A stretch of DNA of 64,000 bases from Microvelia longipes (GCA_018340805.1 JACMZG010001913.1:4976099-5040098), one strand, 5' to 3'; counted from the first letter of the stretch, positions 1-12,176 are shown. Numbers and translations: made by a program. Notes: generated by a model not told the origin, from the letters alone.

Positions 1-617
1 GTATAAACATTAATATAATCAATATAATAAAGTTTATAAAAATAAATAACTATAATAATTTAAAATATTTTTTATAAATTATCAAAATTTCCATACCTTT
101 ATTTATTACTACTATATAAAATAATTTTATAACTTATTTTATAAAAAGTCTGTACCATATTTCTATTTCATTGTTTTAATTTAATAAATTATTTACTAAA
201 CTTTGTTTTAATTTCTCTTAAATTTTTCTTGTCTAATTTATATCAAATATATGCTAATAAATGACATATCTAACATGTATTGTTAAATATTATTTAATAT
301 TTGGAGAAATGCACGGTTTTGTTCAATAATTTTACTCTGTTCGTATAAAATAAATTATATGAAGATATGTGTTTTAAACTTAATTTTATATAAATTAAAA
401 TAAATAATAAGTTATAGGCGTTTTTCGAGTCGTAATTAGTGATCACGTTCGTTGAAGCCAATTATAAGTTTACGGCGTGATGATTTTTAGAAATATTTTC
501 TTAATATTTTTTTAAATATTCATTCCTGATTATAAGAATTGTTGAAATATTTATTGATTTATAACTTAATCGTTGTTTTTTTTTGTTAACAAATGTCGAT
601 TAATAAAACAATATTAA
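1..617. other. AT-rich sequence without recognised gene
   Basis: Very AT-rich sequence with no convincing open frame, RNA gene or repeat that I could match elsewhere in the window. Confidence 0.6.
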
Positions 618-1818
618 TAGTCCAAAAGCCGGACTAAAAATGTGACTAATTTCGTGACTAATGTGACTAATGACTAATGAGACTAAAGAATATGACTATA
701 TGACTAATGTGACTAAAGTGACTAATGTGACTAAAGTGACTAATGTGACTAAAGTGACTAATGTGACTAATGACTAATGTGACTAATGACTAATGTGACT
801 AAAGGTGACTAAAGATGACTAATACGACTAAAGTTGACTAAAGTGTACTTAAACTTACTATGTGACTATGACTAATGACTAATGTGTACTAATGACTAAT
901 GTAAATGTGACTAATATGACTAATGTGACTAAAAGACTATGACTGTGACTAAGGTGCTAAAGGACTAATGTGACTCTAATGACTAATGTGACTAATAATA
1001 ATGTGATTAATGACTAAATGTGACTAAAGATTGACTAAATGTTGACTAAGTGGCAAAACTAAAGAATGTGACTAATGACTAATGTGACTAATGACTAATG
1101 TGACTAAAGAATGATAATGACGACTAAAGAATATGACTAATGTGACTAATGATAAAGACTAATGACTAATGTGAAAAATGACTAAAAAAAACTACGTACA
1201 AAACAAAATTTTCTGAAAAATATTACCTTCATTATAGAAAAAACAGAGTCTGCCTATCCAGAGTGAAACCCTTCAAACAATTGCGCATGCTTAAATTTTT
1301 AGAAGATCGTTCAAATTTACAGTTTACAAATTTATAGTTTTCTTGAAAAAATAAGTGGTTCCCTGTAGGTCGTGTGAAAAGTATGAAGACAAAATTTTTT
1401 AAGCTAATAAAATGTTCCATGAATTGAGTGTTTTATCGTCAAAATCGGATAACCACAACTATAGTTATGGTTTAAAAACACCAAAAAGACTAAACTTTTG
1501 CAAAGTCAGCAAATTTCATAGACAAAATATAGGATTTTTGTGGATTTTTAGGCCATTTAACAAATGGCTAATATTTATTTCTGGTTATCTAATTTCAACC
1601 AAAAAACACTTATTTAATAGGAAATTTTATTAGCTTTAAAAAATTATCTCTTCTTGTTTTACACACGACCTACAGGAACCACTTATAGCAAGAAAGTCTG
1701 GAATTTTTGCGATAATCTTATTTTTGGAGCGAGCGCATTTATATGAAGGGCTCCACTCTGGATAGGCAGACTATGTTTTTCCTTCATAGCCACATTTTTT
1801 AGGCCTGGCTCTTGTCTA
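618..1818. mobile_element. TIR DNA element, family F1, copy 1 (non-autonomous)
   Basis: The left end (tagtccaaaagccgg) and right end (aggcctggctcttg) are inverted copies of each other and match the termini of the element at 54755-56432. The interior between about 1200 and 1790 also matches that copy, including the inverted pair built round 'cctatccagagtg' and 'cactctggatagg'. The right terminus runs into an (AT)n tract, so its last bases and the target duplication are lost. No transposase is seen. Subterminal sequence of the left end has grown into a satellite (640-1185). Confidence 0.7.
640..1185. repeat. tgactaatg/tgactaaag minisatellite
   Basis: Degenerate tandem copies of a 9-10 bp unit (gtgactaatg, gtgactaaag) fill about 550 bp. 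The array starts directly inside the left terminus of the F1 element, whose other copy has a single aaatgtgactcattttg at this place. Confidence 0.9.
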
Positions 1819-1832
1819 TATATATATATATA

Positions 1833-1874
<42 letters not shown>

Positions 1875-1919
1875 TATATATATATAGTATATTATATATA
1901 TATAATATATATATATATT

Positions 1920-1988
<69 letters not shown>

Positions 1989-2026
1989 AATATATAATAT
2001 ATATATATATATATATATAATAAATA

Positions 2027-2070
<44 letters not shown>

Positions 2071-2190
2071 TATATATATAATTATATATACTATATATAT
2101 ATATATATATAAATATATATATATATAAAAATATATTATATATATATATATATTATATTATATATATATATATATAATAATATATATACG
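1819..2190. repeat. (AT)n microsatellite, long
   Basis: About 370 bp of nearly pure alternating AT, directly next to the right terminus of F1 copy 1. Confidence 0.95.
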
Positions 2191-3229
2191 TATAAAAAAA
2201 TATATATAGTGAAAGATATAATACAAAAAATAAAATAAATTTTTCTATACTAATACGATTTAATCTAACTCTTCAAAATATATTATATATTTGTCAATAA
2301 ATAACAAAGACTAAGACGATAAAAAAAATCCTCAATACCTGAGAGCAACACTGCTCTCGGAGCTTCACTTCTAACTTCAATCGGAGCGAAGAGTTAGAAA
2401 TAGAGTTAAAGAAAGATATATAGAGCAGCTTTCTATCAACCATTCTCTTATGAAAAGGATAGATTATTAATTATTCTTCTCTATTTTCGGCTGTATAGTT
2501 TTAAAGAGTCTCTAAAAACTCTTTTAAGGAAAAGAGAGTTAGTGTTATAAAAAGGGAGTATTACAATTTTGAAATCAATATATCTCAGCCCGAGTTAATG
2601 ACATGACAAAAAACCAACAAAACTATAGAACAAAAATATAGAAACAAAACAAAATGTAAATAAATAAATCGCTAGATTAAAAAAATAAATTTCGTCCCAA
2701 TTTGCACTTACTTGGACTTTACATTAATTGAATCACTTCAATTTGATCAATTTATTCAACATTTTTATTAATAATAAACCACTTAAGTGTTGTGTTGTTA
2801 TTTTTGTCTCATTAGATTTTTCTCAAGTTTTTAAAAATAAAAAATTCTAATACAGTTGTATATGTCGTTTAATAAAATAAGAATTTTAGTGTAATAATAA
2901 AAATGCTAACAATATGGATGAAAAACGATGAAAAGAGTAATTTAATAATTATTTATTTGTCGGTGTTACGCGGGTTTTTTAAGGATATCGCGTCACATGA
3001 ATAAGTTTCTTTGGCTGTAATTGATTATTTACTTTTTAATGAAGTTGAAAGGTCAAGCACACCAGACTTGCGGTATTCCTACTTAAACACGAGCTTCGTC
3101 TTTCCTTCTTTTCTATCTTATTTTTTTTTTAAGTTGTTTCATCTTTTAACCTCGATAAAGACAAATTTAGTCTTAAATTCTACAGTTACAATGAAATTAC
3201 TTTTTAGTTGAAGATTATCCAGAGCGAAC
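2191..3229. other. intergenic, nothing recognised
   Basis: AT-rich sequence. A 66-codon open frame near 3011-3211 has no recognisable domain and is not supported as a gene. Confidence 0.5.
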
Positions 3230-3485
3230 AAGGAAAATCAACAATTCCTCATCACATCGGAATCGCTACTCACATCTTCTCTTCTTCGGACTCGCTTCGC
3301 TCGTCCTGTGCAAATACAAAACACCGAATATAACGCAGAACGTGTTCGGAATCGCTCCGCTCATCCTCTGACAGTAAATTTATTCGTTTTATGGCAACCG
3401 GTCACCCATTTTGGCACTAACCTCACTCGATACTTCTTAGCTTTTATGGTCCAACAAATGCCGTGGATATACTTACCGTATTGAC
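3230..3485 (+). mobile_element. Rep-A fragment (head part)
   Basis: Matches the head of the Rep-A copy at 56753-57455: 'ctcatcacatcggaatcgct', 'cttcgctcgtcctgtg', 'attcgttttat..ggcaac', 'cttttatggtcca'. It is a dispersed repeat of unknown class and no coding sequence is seen. Confidence 0.65.
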
Positions 3486-3600
3486 ACGAAAGTTACTATA
3501 TTATTTTTTAAATAAATAATACAGATGAAGCCGGTCTCAATCGATTCAGCTTGCGGTCTTCCTGAATATGAAGTACCTAATTTTACTGTTAATTTTTTCG

Positions 3601-4405
3601 GGAGTCACCCGTGGTGTAGTGGTTAAGGGTACGCGGCCAATACACGGAATGAATGAACTTCAGTCATGGGTTCAAACCCAGAACAGGCCTTTAGAATTTT
3701 TATGAGAGGGATAAAAGTTCTGCGTACCACGTCTTTCATAAGGGACGTAAATCCGGTGGTCTCGGGCATGTGCGTTGTCAGGTAATCGTTAAAGATCCCT
3801 TACTCTAAATGAAACTGAGTGTAGGCAAAATTTAGGATCCTCATTGTAGACTCATTATATACTATACTGTTTCTGCCTCGTAGTTTAAAGTGTATGCAGG
3901 TTTGGTTTAACAGTGAGAGCACGTGTTGTTCCCAGTTTTCACTAGACTATAAGAGTCAGTGAAAATATGTATAATTGCTTGAAAAAGCATGAGAGGAAAC
4001 AGAAATACACGGCTCTTCTGTCTGGATTAGATGAAATATACCTACACTTGAAATTAAAAGTTGTAGAACTGTATCTTAGGGAGCTGGCAAAAAGGGCCCA
4101 ACAACGTGGCCTACTTGCCTAGTAGTTACTGCCACCCCCCCCCCATATTACTATCACTAATACTATTACTAGGGATAGGTGATAGACCACCTAGCAAGTA
4201 GGCCGCGTTCTTGGTCCCTTTTTGCTAACTCCCTTAAGATAGAAGATAGTTGAAAATGAAATTGGGTATAGGCCAAATTTAGGACCCTCATTGTAGATTC
4301 ATTATTAACTGCTTCTGCCTTGTAGTTTAAAGTGCGTGAAGCTTTGGTTTAAAAGTGAGAGCACGTGTTGTTCCCAGTTTTCACTAGACTGTAAGAGTCA
4401 GGATA
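3601..4405 (+). mobile_element. tRNA-derived SINE-1 with nested MITE
   Basis: The head holds a pol III A-box-like motif (tggtgtagtgg near 3610) and a B-box (gggttcaaaccc near 3670). This is the arrangement of tRNA-derived SINEs. The body matches inverted copies at 10975-11676 and 57880-58313. The segment from about 3815 to 3960 is repeated at about 4260-4405, so this copy ends in a partial duplication. A 155-bp MITE sits inside at 4079-4233. It lacks a tRNA gene's closed acceptor stem, so it is not a functional tRNA. Confidence 0.75.
4079..4233. mobile_element. small MITE with TTA target duplication
   Basis: Inverted termini of about 45 bp begin gggagctggcaaaaaggg and end cctttttgctaactccc. 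They are flanked on both sides by TTA, the target duplication typical of PIF/Harbinger elements. The same insertion at the same SINE-1 position is found at 11048-11200 (flanked by TAA) and, in part, at 57880-57963. Confidence 0.75.
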
Positions 4406-4518
4406 TACGCAGCGAATCCGATCTGATGAGGGTGAGTTTCGATGCGCCCCGTACCCGATTATTTTTTATTTTTTATTTATCAACAATAAAATATAACAAT
4501 ATAACACTGTTTAAAAAT

Positions 4519-4796
4519 CTACAAGGCAGAAATTGTGCCTTAACTCTGATTTTTTGTGTTAAGTTCCAACTCCCTCTTTCATAATCAGCAGTAGTTATGC
4601 GTGACACAGACAGACAATTAAAACATCATAAATGCCTGAAACTGATAATTATGATGAAACCAAGGTTTGGGATTTTTATAGTGAACACAATACTTTTTGG
4701 CATTAATTGTGGAAAAGTAAAAATAAGCATAATATTTATTTATAAACTTTTATTTGTTAACTCGATAGAACTTATTTTTAAAAACTATTCATAAAA
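4519..4796 (+). repeat. segmental duplication: upstream flank of the Gr first exon
   Basis: Closely matches 48205-48483, starting at aaggcagaaattgtgcc and continuing without large gaps to the ATG of the receptor exon. The first part contains a Rep-A tail (gataattatgatgaaacc .. gtgaacacaatactttt). The last 100 bp is ordinary 5' flank. Confidence 0.9.
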
Positions 4797-4857
4797 ATGA
4801 CATCGTGGTTTCAAGAAGATAATAAAAATGAAATTAACAGAATTTTCAAATTATTAA
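4797..4857 (+). pseudogene. gustatory receptor first-exon fragment (N-terminus only)
   Basis: From its ATG it encodes MTSWFQEDNKNEINRIFKL, the same as the start of the receptor exon at 48484 except one E/D change. It loses all similarity after about 20 codons, where the reading frame runs on into unrelated sequence and a stop. It is a truncated duplicate and cannot make a receptor. The 5' flank is duplicated with it (4519-4796). Confidence 0.85.
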
Positions 4858-6664
4858 ATGTTTTAATTTTGTGTTTGGATAACCCCTCTTTATAAAATTT
4901 GAGCAACCTTAAAAACGATTTTATTGCCTTACCCCCTCCTCTTTAAAAAAACACTGAAATGAAAGGGGGAAGGGGATTTCGTTTATGGAATTAGGCGTTA
5001 GCTTCAAGATAGTTAGATAGGACATGTTTTCTCTTATCCACATCACAGATGAATTTTCTATCAAACTTATAATTAACAATTAATTTATTTTTTCCCAAAA
5101 ATCAAACCTCTTAAAACTTAAAAAGGACTATAATTAATTTTTGAAAAATGACAATCAATCATACATTAGCATCATTAAAGATATCATCAAGCTATAATTA
5201 GCAAACGATTTATACGTAACTTTGATCATCTTACCTTCTAAATATTATATGTCTATCAATAAATTTATAAATTATAAATAATATAAACCATTTAAACCAA
5301 AATCCGTAAAAAAAATAAAAGTTAATTTAATTATTAATTATTATAATAAGTATATGTTTATCAAAACGATTATAACCAATAGACAAACGTGGTGATTGGT
5401 CTAAAATATTTTCGTTCATTAGTCTGACTAAATATAGTCAAATGGATTTAATGGCTTATAGTTATCGGGTTATTGATTTCTATTTTACCAAACGAAATAA
5501 TAAATAAAATAAAGTAAAATATATGATTTCATATCAAATGATAGAAGATAAGAATTATTTAAAGAAGAATGATTTAAAGACGAAATGAAAGAGATTTTCA
5601 GATATAGGGTTGACTCTTCTTCAATCAAACCGTGGGTATAATATGAGAAATCGATTGTTTTTATATCACAATAACTTTCAAATGCTTCCTCGAGTCGGAA
5701 TGAAACGAGTCACAAAATTCAATTATGTATTAGCACAACAACCCTGTTTTTGATCAAATATTTATGATGTCAAAAATGCAAAATATTAACAAAAAAATTA
5801 ATTCAATGAAAACCTTGTTTTTTAACTTTATTGATTATTGTCTACAATAAATGTATTTGACATAGTGCTCATGCTGGTTAAAGTAACTTGGCAGTCTTGA
5901 TAGGAGGAATCACCCAGTGGTGATACTCCTTGACGTGGTTAGGTAAATGCTGATATTTTACTGATAATATAAAATATGGATTGAACTAAATTAGTGGAAC
6001 AGAGATTAGTTGACTTTTGAATAGTTGAATTTTCTGAAATGTTTTGCGTTTTTGCATTAAAATTATTATTGATTATAACAGAAGGTCACGCGGCCACTGT
6101 CGTCGAAGGCGTCGTGGAGGATTGGAAGGAATGGTTCTGGAATGTAGGGTTTGGACAAGAGGATTAGGATGGGAATCTAATTTGGAATGAAAGGAATTGT
6201 ATCGAAAGAAAACAATGTCTTTGACGAACGGAATTTTGAGGTCAAATGGTTTTTTTTAAATCGTGCTGAAACTTTTATACTAATATTACTAAATAATATG
6301 AGAAAAAATATGTTCAAATTAAAATACGGGCCTTCAGCCCCTAGCTATTACGCAGCCTTAGTCCCTTAGGCTGCTTTATGTCCTGGGGGCCTACATGGAG
6401 CCACATACATGTATTATTGGCGTTTTTAGACATTTTTAGCAATTTTTACGCTTATGAGATTGTTCAGATGACGGAAGTTAAAAGAAGTAAGTGGGGGCGG
6501 AGGGAACGATTCAGTTTAGATAACTGATAACAAAAATATATGATAAGGAATATAGATAATAAAAAAGGGTGGGGATGTAGTACAGAAGAGAGCCTCTACC
6601 TCTTAGTATGCCTACTGTTCCAGAAAGACAGGGCAAATATGGCTTCAATAGAACCACGCCAACC
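4858..6664. other. intergenic, no gene seen
   Basis: AT-rich sequence. A GC-richer patch at 6320-6415 (gggccttcagcccc .. cctgggggcc) looks like a repeat but I could not match it well. No coding or RNA signal is supported. Confidence 0.45.
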
Positions 6665-7100
6665 CAAGGATCTTTAATAAAGGGGATGACGCATTAAGGA
6701 ACATTTCTGACCCCATGGAAGTTGTGTGAGATAGAGAAATAAGAGTGAACTTACCTTCTTCTTGGTTATAATGGAAAAAGGCGCCAAACGCTGGTTATGT
6801 AGCAAGGTTGTCGAGTTTGCTTCTTAACTTTCTTCTGTGCTTCTTCTTAAGTCATTTGGGCTTATTTATTTTAAAATGTTGGACTATACTTTGCCATTAC
6901 AGTGAGTGATAATTTAAGCTTGTTTTGTTATAACCTTCTCAAGCAATAATAAATGAGAAACCATTGAAAGGTAAGTTTGCCTCTAAAATTTAAGACCTGC
7001 GCTGTTATAAGAATTGTAAGCATGCGTAGATTGTATCAAGCATGTGCAGTTGGTTTTTGACGTGTGCTTTGTGTTGAATCTCTCTCAATTTTTTGGAAGG
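6665..7100. mobile_element. MITE-2, copy A (right end lost)
   Basis: Begins caaggatctttaataaaggg and follows the copies at 16111-16618 and 27294-27819 through gatgacgcattaag, gcgccaaacgctggttatg and cagttggtttttgacgtgtg. The right inverted terminus is missing, so the copy is truncated after about 7100. Confidence 0.7.
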
Positions 7101-8149
7101 GGAAAAAATTAACATTTATTATAAAATTTTATGAACATCATAAAACAACCGTAACATAAAAATAGCGTAAATAAAGATACTTCGCTGGAAATATGGCAAA
7201 ATGCCATGCAAAAATAAATACAAAACAATAATGACAATCACATGACCCGCGTAGCGGGCATGTGAAGCGAGGTTTTGAAAATTTTCTACATACATAGCGA
7301 AATTTCATGTAACAACATATAATAAGAAAACAACAAATAATATAAAACAAAAACATTGTGGCCGCAAAGCAGCTAAAAAGGGGCCGATTACCCCGAAGCG
7401 TCTTCGGGCCGAAGGCCCGTATTTTTTTTACTTAAACGGTTCAACAAATTAACTTTATCCGTTAACAATTAACGGAAATTAACTTTAACTGCATCCGTTA
7501 ACAATTAACGGATGCAACAACCCGTTCCGTCGACAATTTTTTCGACGGAACGAAATCACACCGAATGATATTAAGGTAATATAGACCCAAGCTACTAGCG
7601 GGTCGTGTGTTTTCATGAATTTTGAAATTTAAATTGAAAAAGGTTATAAGTTTAAACTTGACTGTCTGTTTTTCTCACAGTAAATTATCAAATTCTACTA
7701 AAACTCCCAAAAAATTGATTGTTAAGAAATCGTGTTTGAATGTTTTCTTTAGCATTTCTTTTTGTCACTGCTTGCCCGTTTCTTTTCGATTAACTTTATT
7801 AACCCTTTATCTTGACTTCACTTTCGTTCGATGCAGGTACCAAATTAACAAGTACCTGCTTCTTATAATTAAGCTTTTATATGTCTAGAAATAAACCTAT
7901 AAAACATATGTTTTATGAACATTATTTTATTTAATAAAAACTATTAACCGGATCAATTTTATTTATTTTTTAAAATTTACCTAACAATTGAATGATTAAT
8001 CAAGTTTTTATTTAACATATATATTATAAGATTAAGTCATTAAGTAAGATAATAAGGTAACCTGTAACCTGCGTTGGGTGTAAAAGGTTAAAAGCGTGTT
8101 AGGTTATCTTACTTTCAATAATGCGGCATTTTTATTTTTTGATAAATAC
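7101..8149. other. intergenic with two short hairpins
   Basis: Two perfect stems lie close together: 7490-7516 (tgcatccgttaa / ttaacggatgca) and 7524-7551 (gttccgtcga / tcgacggaac). GC-richer repeat-like patches (gacccgcgtagcgggc, cttcgggccgaaggcccg) lie at 7240-7430. No gene is recognised. Confidence 0.5.
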
Positions 8150-8455
8150 CTAATTTAAGTCTTCGACTGCATTCTTGCAGCGTCGAATCATATGATGTCG
8201 AATCGTTTTCAATCCAGGTAAAGACCGACTTTAGAAGGCACGTCCTTCTTCATAATGACTTGAATCACTGATAACTTTATTAATCAAAAAGTACTAAGTT
8301 TCGATTCAATGCGGTAAGTATATTTACGGATTTTTTTGGATCATAAAAGCTAAGCAGCATTGAGCGAAGTCAGTGCCTGGACGGGTTGCCACTGGGAATA
8401 AAAAGAATGCATTTACTGTCTGACAACAAGCAAATCGAGTCCAAATATTTGTTTA
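8150..8455 (-). mobile_element. Rep-A fragment (head part, inverted)
   Basis: Reverse complement of the Rep-A head: 'ggatcataaaagctaagcag', 'tcagtgcctgga', 'ccactgggaataaaa'. It is followed directly by a 27-bp array. Confidence 0.65.
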
Positions 8456-8735
8456 CACATCGGGAGGTATGCGTGACACAAACACATCAGGAGATTTGCG
8501 TGTCACAAACACATTGGGAGATATGCGTGTTACTTCACATCGAGAGGTATGCGTGACACAAACACATCGGGAGATATGCGTATCACAAACACATCGGGTG
8601 ATATGCGTGTCACAAACACATCGGGTGATATGCGTGTCACAAACACATCGGGAGGTATGCGTGTCACAAACACATCGGGAGGTATGCGTGACACAAACAC
8701 ATCAGGAGATTGGCGTGTCACAAACAAACAGCATA
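8456..8735. repeat. 27-bp minisatellite within Rep-A
   Basis: About ten copies of a 27-bp unit (cacatcgggagatatgcg + tgtcacaaa). The unit resembles the single Rep-A segment 'acactgggagctgcgatgat..cacac' found at about 18035-18065. Because 27 is a multiple of three, open frames run through it on both strands, but these are not genes. Confidence 0.9.
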
Positions 8736-8830
8736 ATGAAATCAACACAGAACGTCATAAAACTGTCCGAAACGGATAATTATGATGACATCTCGGTTTC
8801 AGATATTTAGGGTGAACACTATCAGAGACT
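8736..8830 (+). mobile_element. Rep-A tail fragment
   Basis: 'aaacggataattatgatgac', 'atctcggtttcagat' and 'gtgaacact' match Rep-A tails at 44555, 48320 and 57390. It is joined directly to the 27-bp array. Confidence 0.7.
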
Positions 8831-9344
8831 ATAGATACTTAAACAGTAAGACTGTCGACTCAATGGTGGGAAAATTTGGATTCCGGACGACGCTAGCGCT
8901 GCGGCGGACCTACCTTTCAATTGAGTGGGCGTGTCTTAATTTCCCGCTTTATCCCCACAGTCAGTTTGAAATTTAATTTTATACTTTGTATAGTTATACT
9001 TCTAACTAACCCTACCACTTTAATCTTACACAGAACACTTGTGATTATTTTTAAGTTTTTCATTTAAGTAATTTATTAATTTAATTGATTCAATCAGGTA
9101 ATTATGAAATAGTGGCTAAAGTTTTACACGTGCTAAAAGATAGATTTTGGCATTTAATGCAGCCTGTATTTTAATTACATCGGCGAGATGTGCACATGTG
9201 ATTGTAATTACCTGATAAAATCGACTAAATCAATAAATTAATTAAATGAAATATACTTATCTGCCATCATTAGCGTTCTCTGGAAGTTTTAAAAAGGTTT
9301 CTATTTACTTTTAGTTTCTGAATTTTGGAAATACAGAACATGCA

Positions 9345-10135
9345 ACGGCGAACCCATAGATAAACAATATTAACATAGATGGCTCACTCCAAGATTTTTT
9401 AAAAAAATAGTTGATGTGATGCAGGAGGCTCAAGTAGCACAGTCTAGTGGTGACAGCGTGAATCTGTCAGCTATTTTTATTTATTTATTTTTATTCAACC
9501 AAACAACGAGCTGTTGAGGGTAATCAAGTCTTTCCATCCGGTTTTCAGCGCTAGAATGATGAGGAGTCGATGGATGAGTGATCTCAAGAAAGCTCTATAA
9601 GAATTTCGTATAAATTGGTAAAAACTGAAAAAAAAAAATTCTCACTCTTACTTCACCCATTCTGTCGTCCCCCCTTGGATTTGAACCTCTAATATCAGAG
9701 TTTCAAATTTTGTTTGTTTCTTTTACTTATCCGTTTGCGCCAACCCGAGATGTTATATTCAGATAGCAAATTTAAGTGTTAAGTTTAAAACACTAAAAAT
9801 AAATTATTGTTATTTTTTTTAAGAAAACGATGGTGCTGCTTCGCGTGATGAGGCCCCCAAGTTTTGAAAAACAAAAATACATCGCAAATACTACAGCATA
9901 CCATAAATCTTTGTTTACTTTTATTTTACTTTACTAAACGATTGGCAACTGTTTGTATTTAGCACAATCTAGTAGAGAATAGAGCAAATATATTTTTACA
10001 ACTAGCGCTTTTCAAGACTCTAGTGATGAGGCCCCCAACTTAAATCATAAACACAAACTTGTCAATTGAGTGTTCCTACTACACTCGGGAGTGAACCATC
10101 TATGTTAATATTGTTTATCTATGGGCGAACCGTTT
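9345..10135. mobile_element. inner foldback/TIR element
   Basis: The arms 'gaacccatagataaacaata' and 'tattgtttatctatgggcg' are close inverted copies, extended by 'ttaacatagatgg' and 'ccatctatgttaa'. The interior includes a minus-strand SINE-like sequence. Confidence 0.7.
9480..9750 (-). mobile_element. possible tRNA-derived SINE-3
   Basis: On the minus strand, an A-box-like tggcgcaaacgg (near 9740) is followed about 60 bp later by a B-box aggttcaaatcca (near 9680). Other copies were not found in the window, so this rests on the promoter boxes alone. Confidence 0.4.
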
Positions 10136-10355
10136 TTGTGAAAAATACATACAGAAAACAATAAATTTTATAATAATAATTAATGTAGCTGTCATAAACA
10201 AAGAATTGTCATGGTATTCATAAATTTAAATATAAAAAATATAATCAGTCATCTTTGGAAAGCTATTGGGGTTAGTTCATGAGTTGTCCGCACCGGTCCG
10301 CCGCAGCGCTATTTTTAGTAGCTTGCGATAATGGAATCCAAACTTTTCCTCATTT

Positions 10356-10974
10356 AAGTTAACCCCCCCTGAACACTATTCTTTCCATATACCTACGCCA
10401 GTAGGCGAGGAAAAATAAAAATGTACTATAAAATATTCGAACTAAAATAAATAATAATCAATACAATTGTTTAAATAAACTAGGAATTACCACCAAAACC
10501 AGTAAAATATTAAACTTCAACTCCACTTTATTCTTTATTGACGTTTTCAATAAAAAACAATATATTAAAATTGTATTCAAGAATTGAAAATATACATTTA
10601 CGATAATGAAATGTATGGAAGCGTATTAAGATAGAAGTGAAAATACCTCTGAAAGCTTTCCATATACAATTCAATATTTTTAGCTTTGATACTCGGGTTT
10701 ATATGTGGGGTTGTCATTATTTATGGAAATCGTATTCAGATTTCAACTCTTATATGTTGATTTTTTTATGTCAATTTGTTTCTGTATGTTTTGATATTAT
10801 TCATTGATATAACGAAGGATTTGAAACAGCGGGTACGGTGTACCTCGAAATGTTTCCCTATCGCATTGTTTAGGACTAGGCAGTGTGGAAGAGGGCGGCA
10901 GCTTTCCTTGGGTCCCTCAGCCAAAAAAAATTTAAAAAAAATTAAAAATTTAATGAAAATTAAATATTAAAAGC
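10356..10974. other. intergenic with Rep-A-like scraps
   Basis: 'acactattctttccatatacctacg' at 10372 and 'cgggtacggtgtacctcg' at 10830 resemble the Rep-A tail and head. Otherwise AT-rich with no gene. Confidence 0.4.
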
Positions 10975-11676
10975 ACGGCTCTTCTGTGGATTAGACGTAA
11001 AATGCCTGCACTAGAACTCATACGGCTGAACACTATCTTCTATCTAAGGGAGTAAGCAAAAAGGGCCCAGCAACGCAGCCTACTTGCTTGGTGGTCTCAC
11101 CAATCCCTAGTAATAGTAGTAGTGATAGTAATATGGGGGGAGTGGTAGTGTTACTATCAGGCAAGTAGGCCACGTTGTTGGGCCCTTTTTGCCAGCTTCC
11201 TAAGATATTGTTCTACTCCTTTTAATTTCAAGTGTAGTTATATTTCATCTTATCTAGACAAAAGAGCCGTGAATTTCTATGGTTCCTTTCATGCTTTTTC
11301 AAGCAATTATACATATTTTCACTGACTCTTATAATCTAGTGAAAACTGGGAACAACACGTGCTCTCACTGTTAAACCAAACCTCCACACACTTTAAACTA
11401 CAAGGCAGACACACTATAGTATTATAATGAATCTACAATGCAATGAGGGTCCTAAATTTTGTCTATACTCAGTTTCATTTAGGGTAAGTAATCTTTAACT
11501 GACAATTTACAGGCTCGAGACTACCGGCTTTACGTCCCTATGAAAGACGTGGTACGCAGAATTTTTATCCCTCTCACAAAAATCCTAGAGGCCCGTGCTG
11601 GGATTGAACCCATGACTAAAGTCCATTCATTCTGCGTATTGGCCGCGTACCTTAACCACTACACCACGGGTGACTC
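10975..11676 (-). mobile_element. SINE-1 with nested MITE (inverted copy)
   Basis: Reverse complement of the SINE at 3601. The B-box (gggattgaaccc, minus sense gggttcaatccc) is near 11600 and the A-box near 11665 (ccactacaccacgggtg). The nested MITE is at 11048-11200, flanked by TAA on both sides. It sits at the same internal position as in the first copy, so SINE and MITE were amplified together. Confidence 0.75.
11048..11200. mobile_element. small MITE inside SINE-1 (copy 2)
   Basis: Termini gggagtaagcaaaaagggccc and ggcccttttt gccagcttcc, with TAA on each side. It is the same family as 4079-4233. Confidence 0.7.
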
Positions 11677-11843
11677 ACCTAGCCCTAATTACTGTCACTA
11701 CCTACATAAATACTCAAATAAGAATGCTGGAAGAGAGCGAAGGAATCGTTAGCACGCGGTATGTTTTGTTTCTTTTCAGTATAAAAAGTCTCGTCTTCAA
11801 AATAAGAAAGTTTATATGATAGATTGAGCTGTGGAGTGCTATG

Positions 11844-12176
11844 ATAAGAAGAAATAAAACTAAACAAGTTTTCGTCTCTCCACTCATTATAATTACTAAT
11901 AACAAAGCCGACTTTCAACCGTTAACGGTCATCATCAGTGCCGGTGATTATTAAAAAAGTAGATCAGTTGTCTACCAGTGAGTCTAATGGTACAAACTTG
12001 ACTCAAGTTTGTAACTTGTCAAGTTTGTACCATTAGACTCACTGGTAGACAACTGATCTACTTTTTTAATAATCACCGGCACTGATGATGACCGTTAACG
12101 GTTGAAAGTCGGCTTTGTTATTAGTAATTATAATGAGTGGAGAGACGAAAACTTGTTTAGTTTTATTTCTTCTTAT
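11844..12176. mobile_element. foldback element, CATCATCAGTGC family (copy 1)
   Basis: Almost perfect palindrome with arms of about 150 bp and a loop of about 30 bp (centre near 12010). The arms carry ctctccactcattat, gactttcaaccg and ggtcatcatcagtgccgg. The same landmarks in the same order occur at 45712-46019 and 61806-62139, which makes these three a family. Confidence 0.9.

Larger units (their letters stand above)
8868..10355. mobile_element. nested TIR element (outer)
   Basis: The outer arms are inverted: 'ggaaaatttggattccg..gctagcgctgcggcgga' at the left pairs with 'tccgccgcagcgcta..aatggaatccaaacttttcc' at the right. A second inverted pair of about 40 bp lies inside (9345-9392 with 10088-10135). 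No transposase is seen. Confidence 0.6.

Noticed and set aside
1232..1633. 62- and 73-codon frames in the F1 element
   Set aside because: They fall in the two arms of an inverted repeat and have no domain signature.
3601..3690. Functional tRNA gene
   Set aside because: A- and B-boxes are present but the acceptor stem does not close and several copies with long bodies exist, so it is a SINE head. The same holds for 42085 and its relatives.
8469..8810. 113-codon frame with repeated VSQTHREVC
   Set aside because: The 27-bp unit length keeps any frame open. It is Rep-A-derived, with competing frames on both strands.
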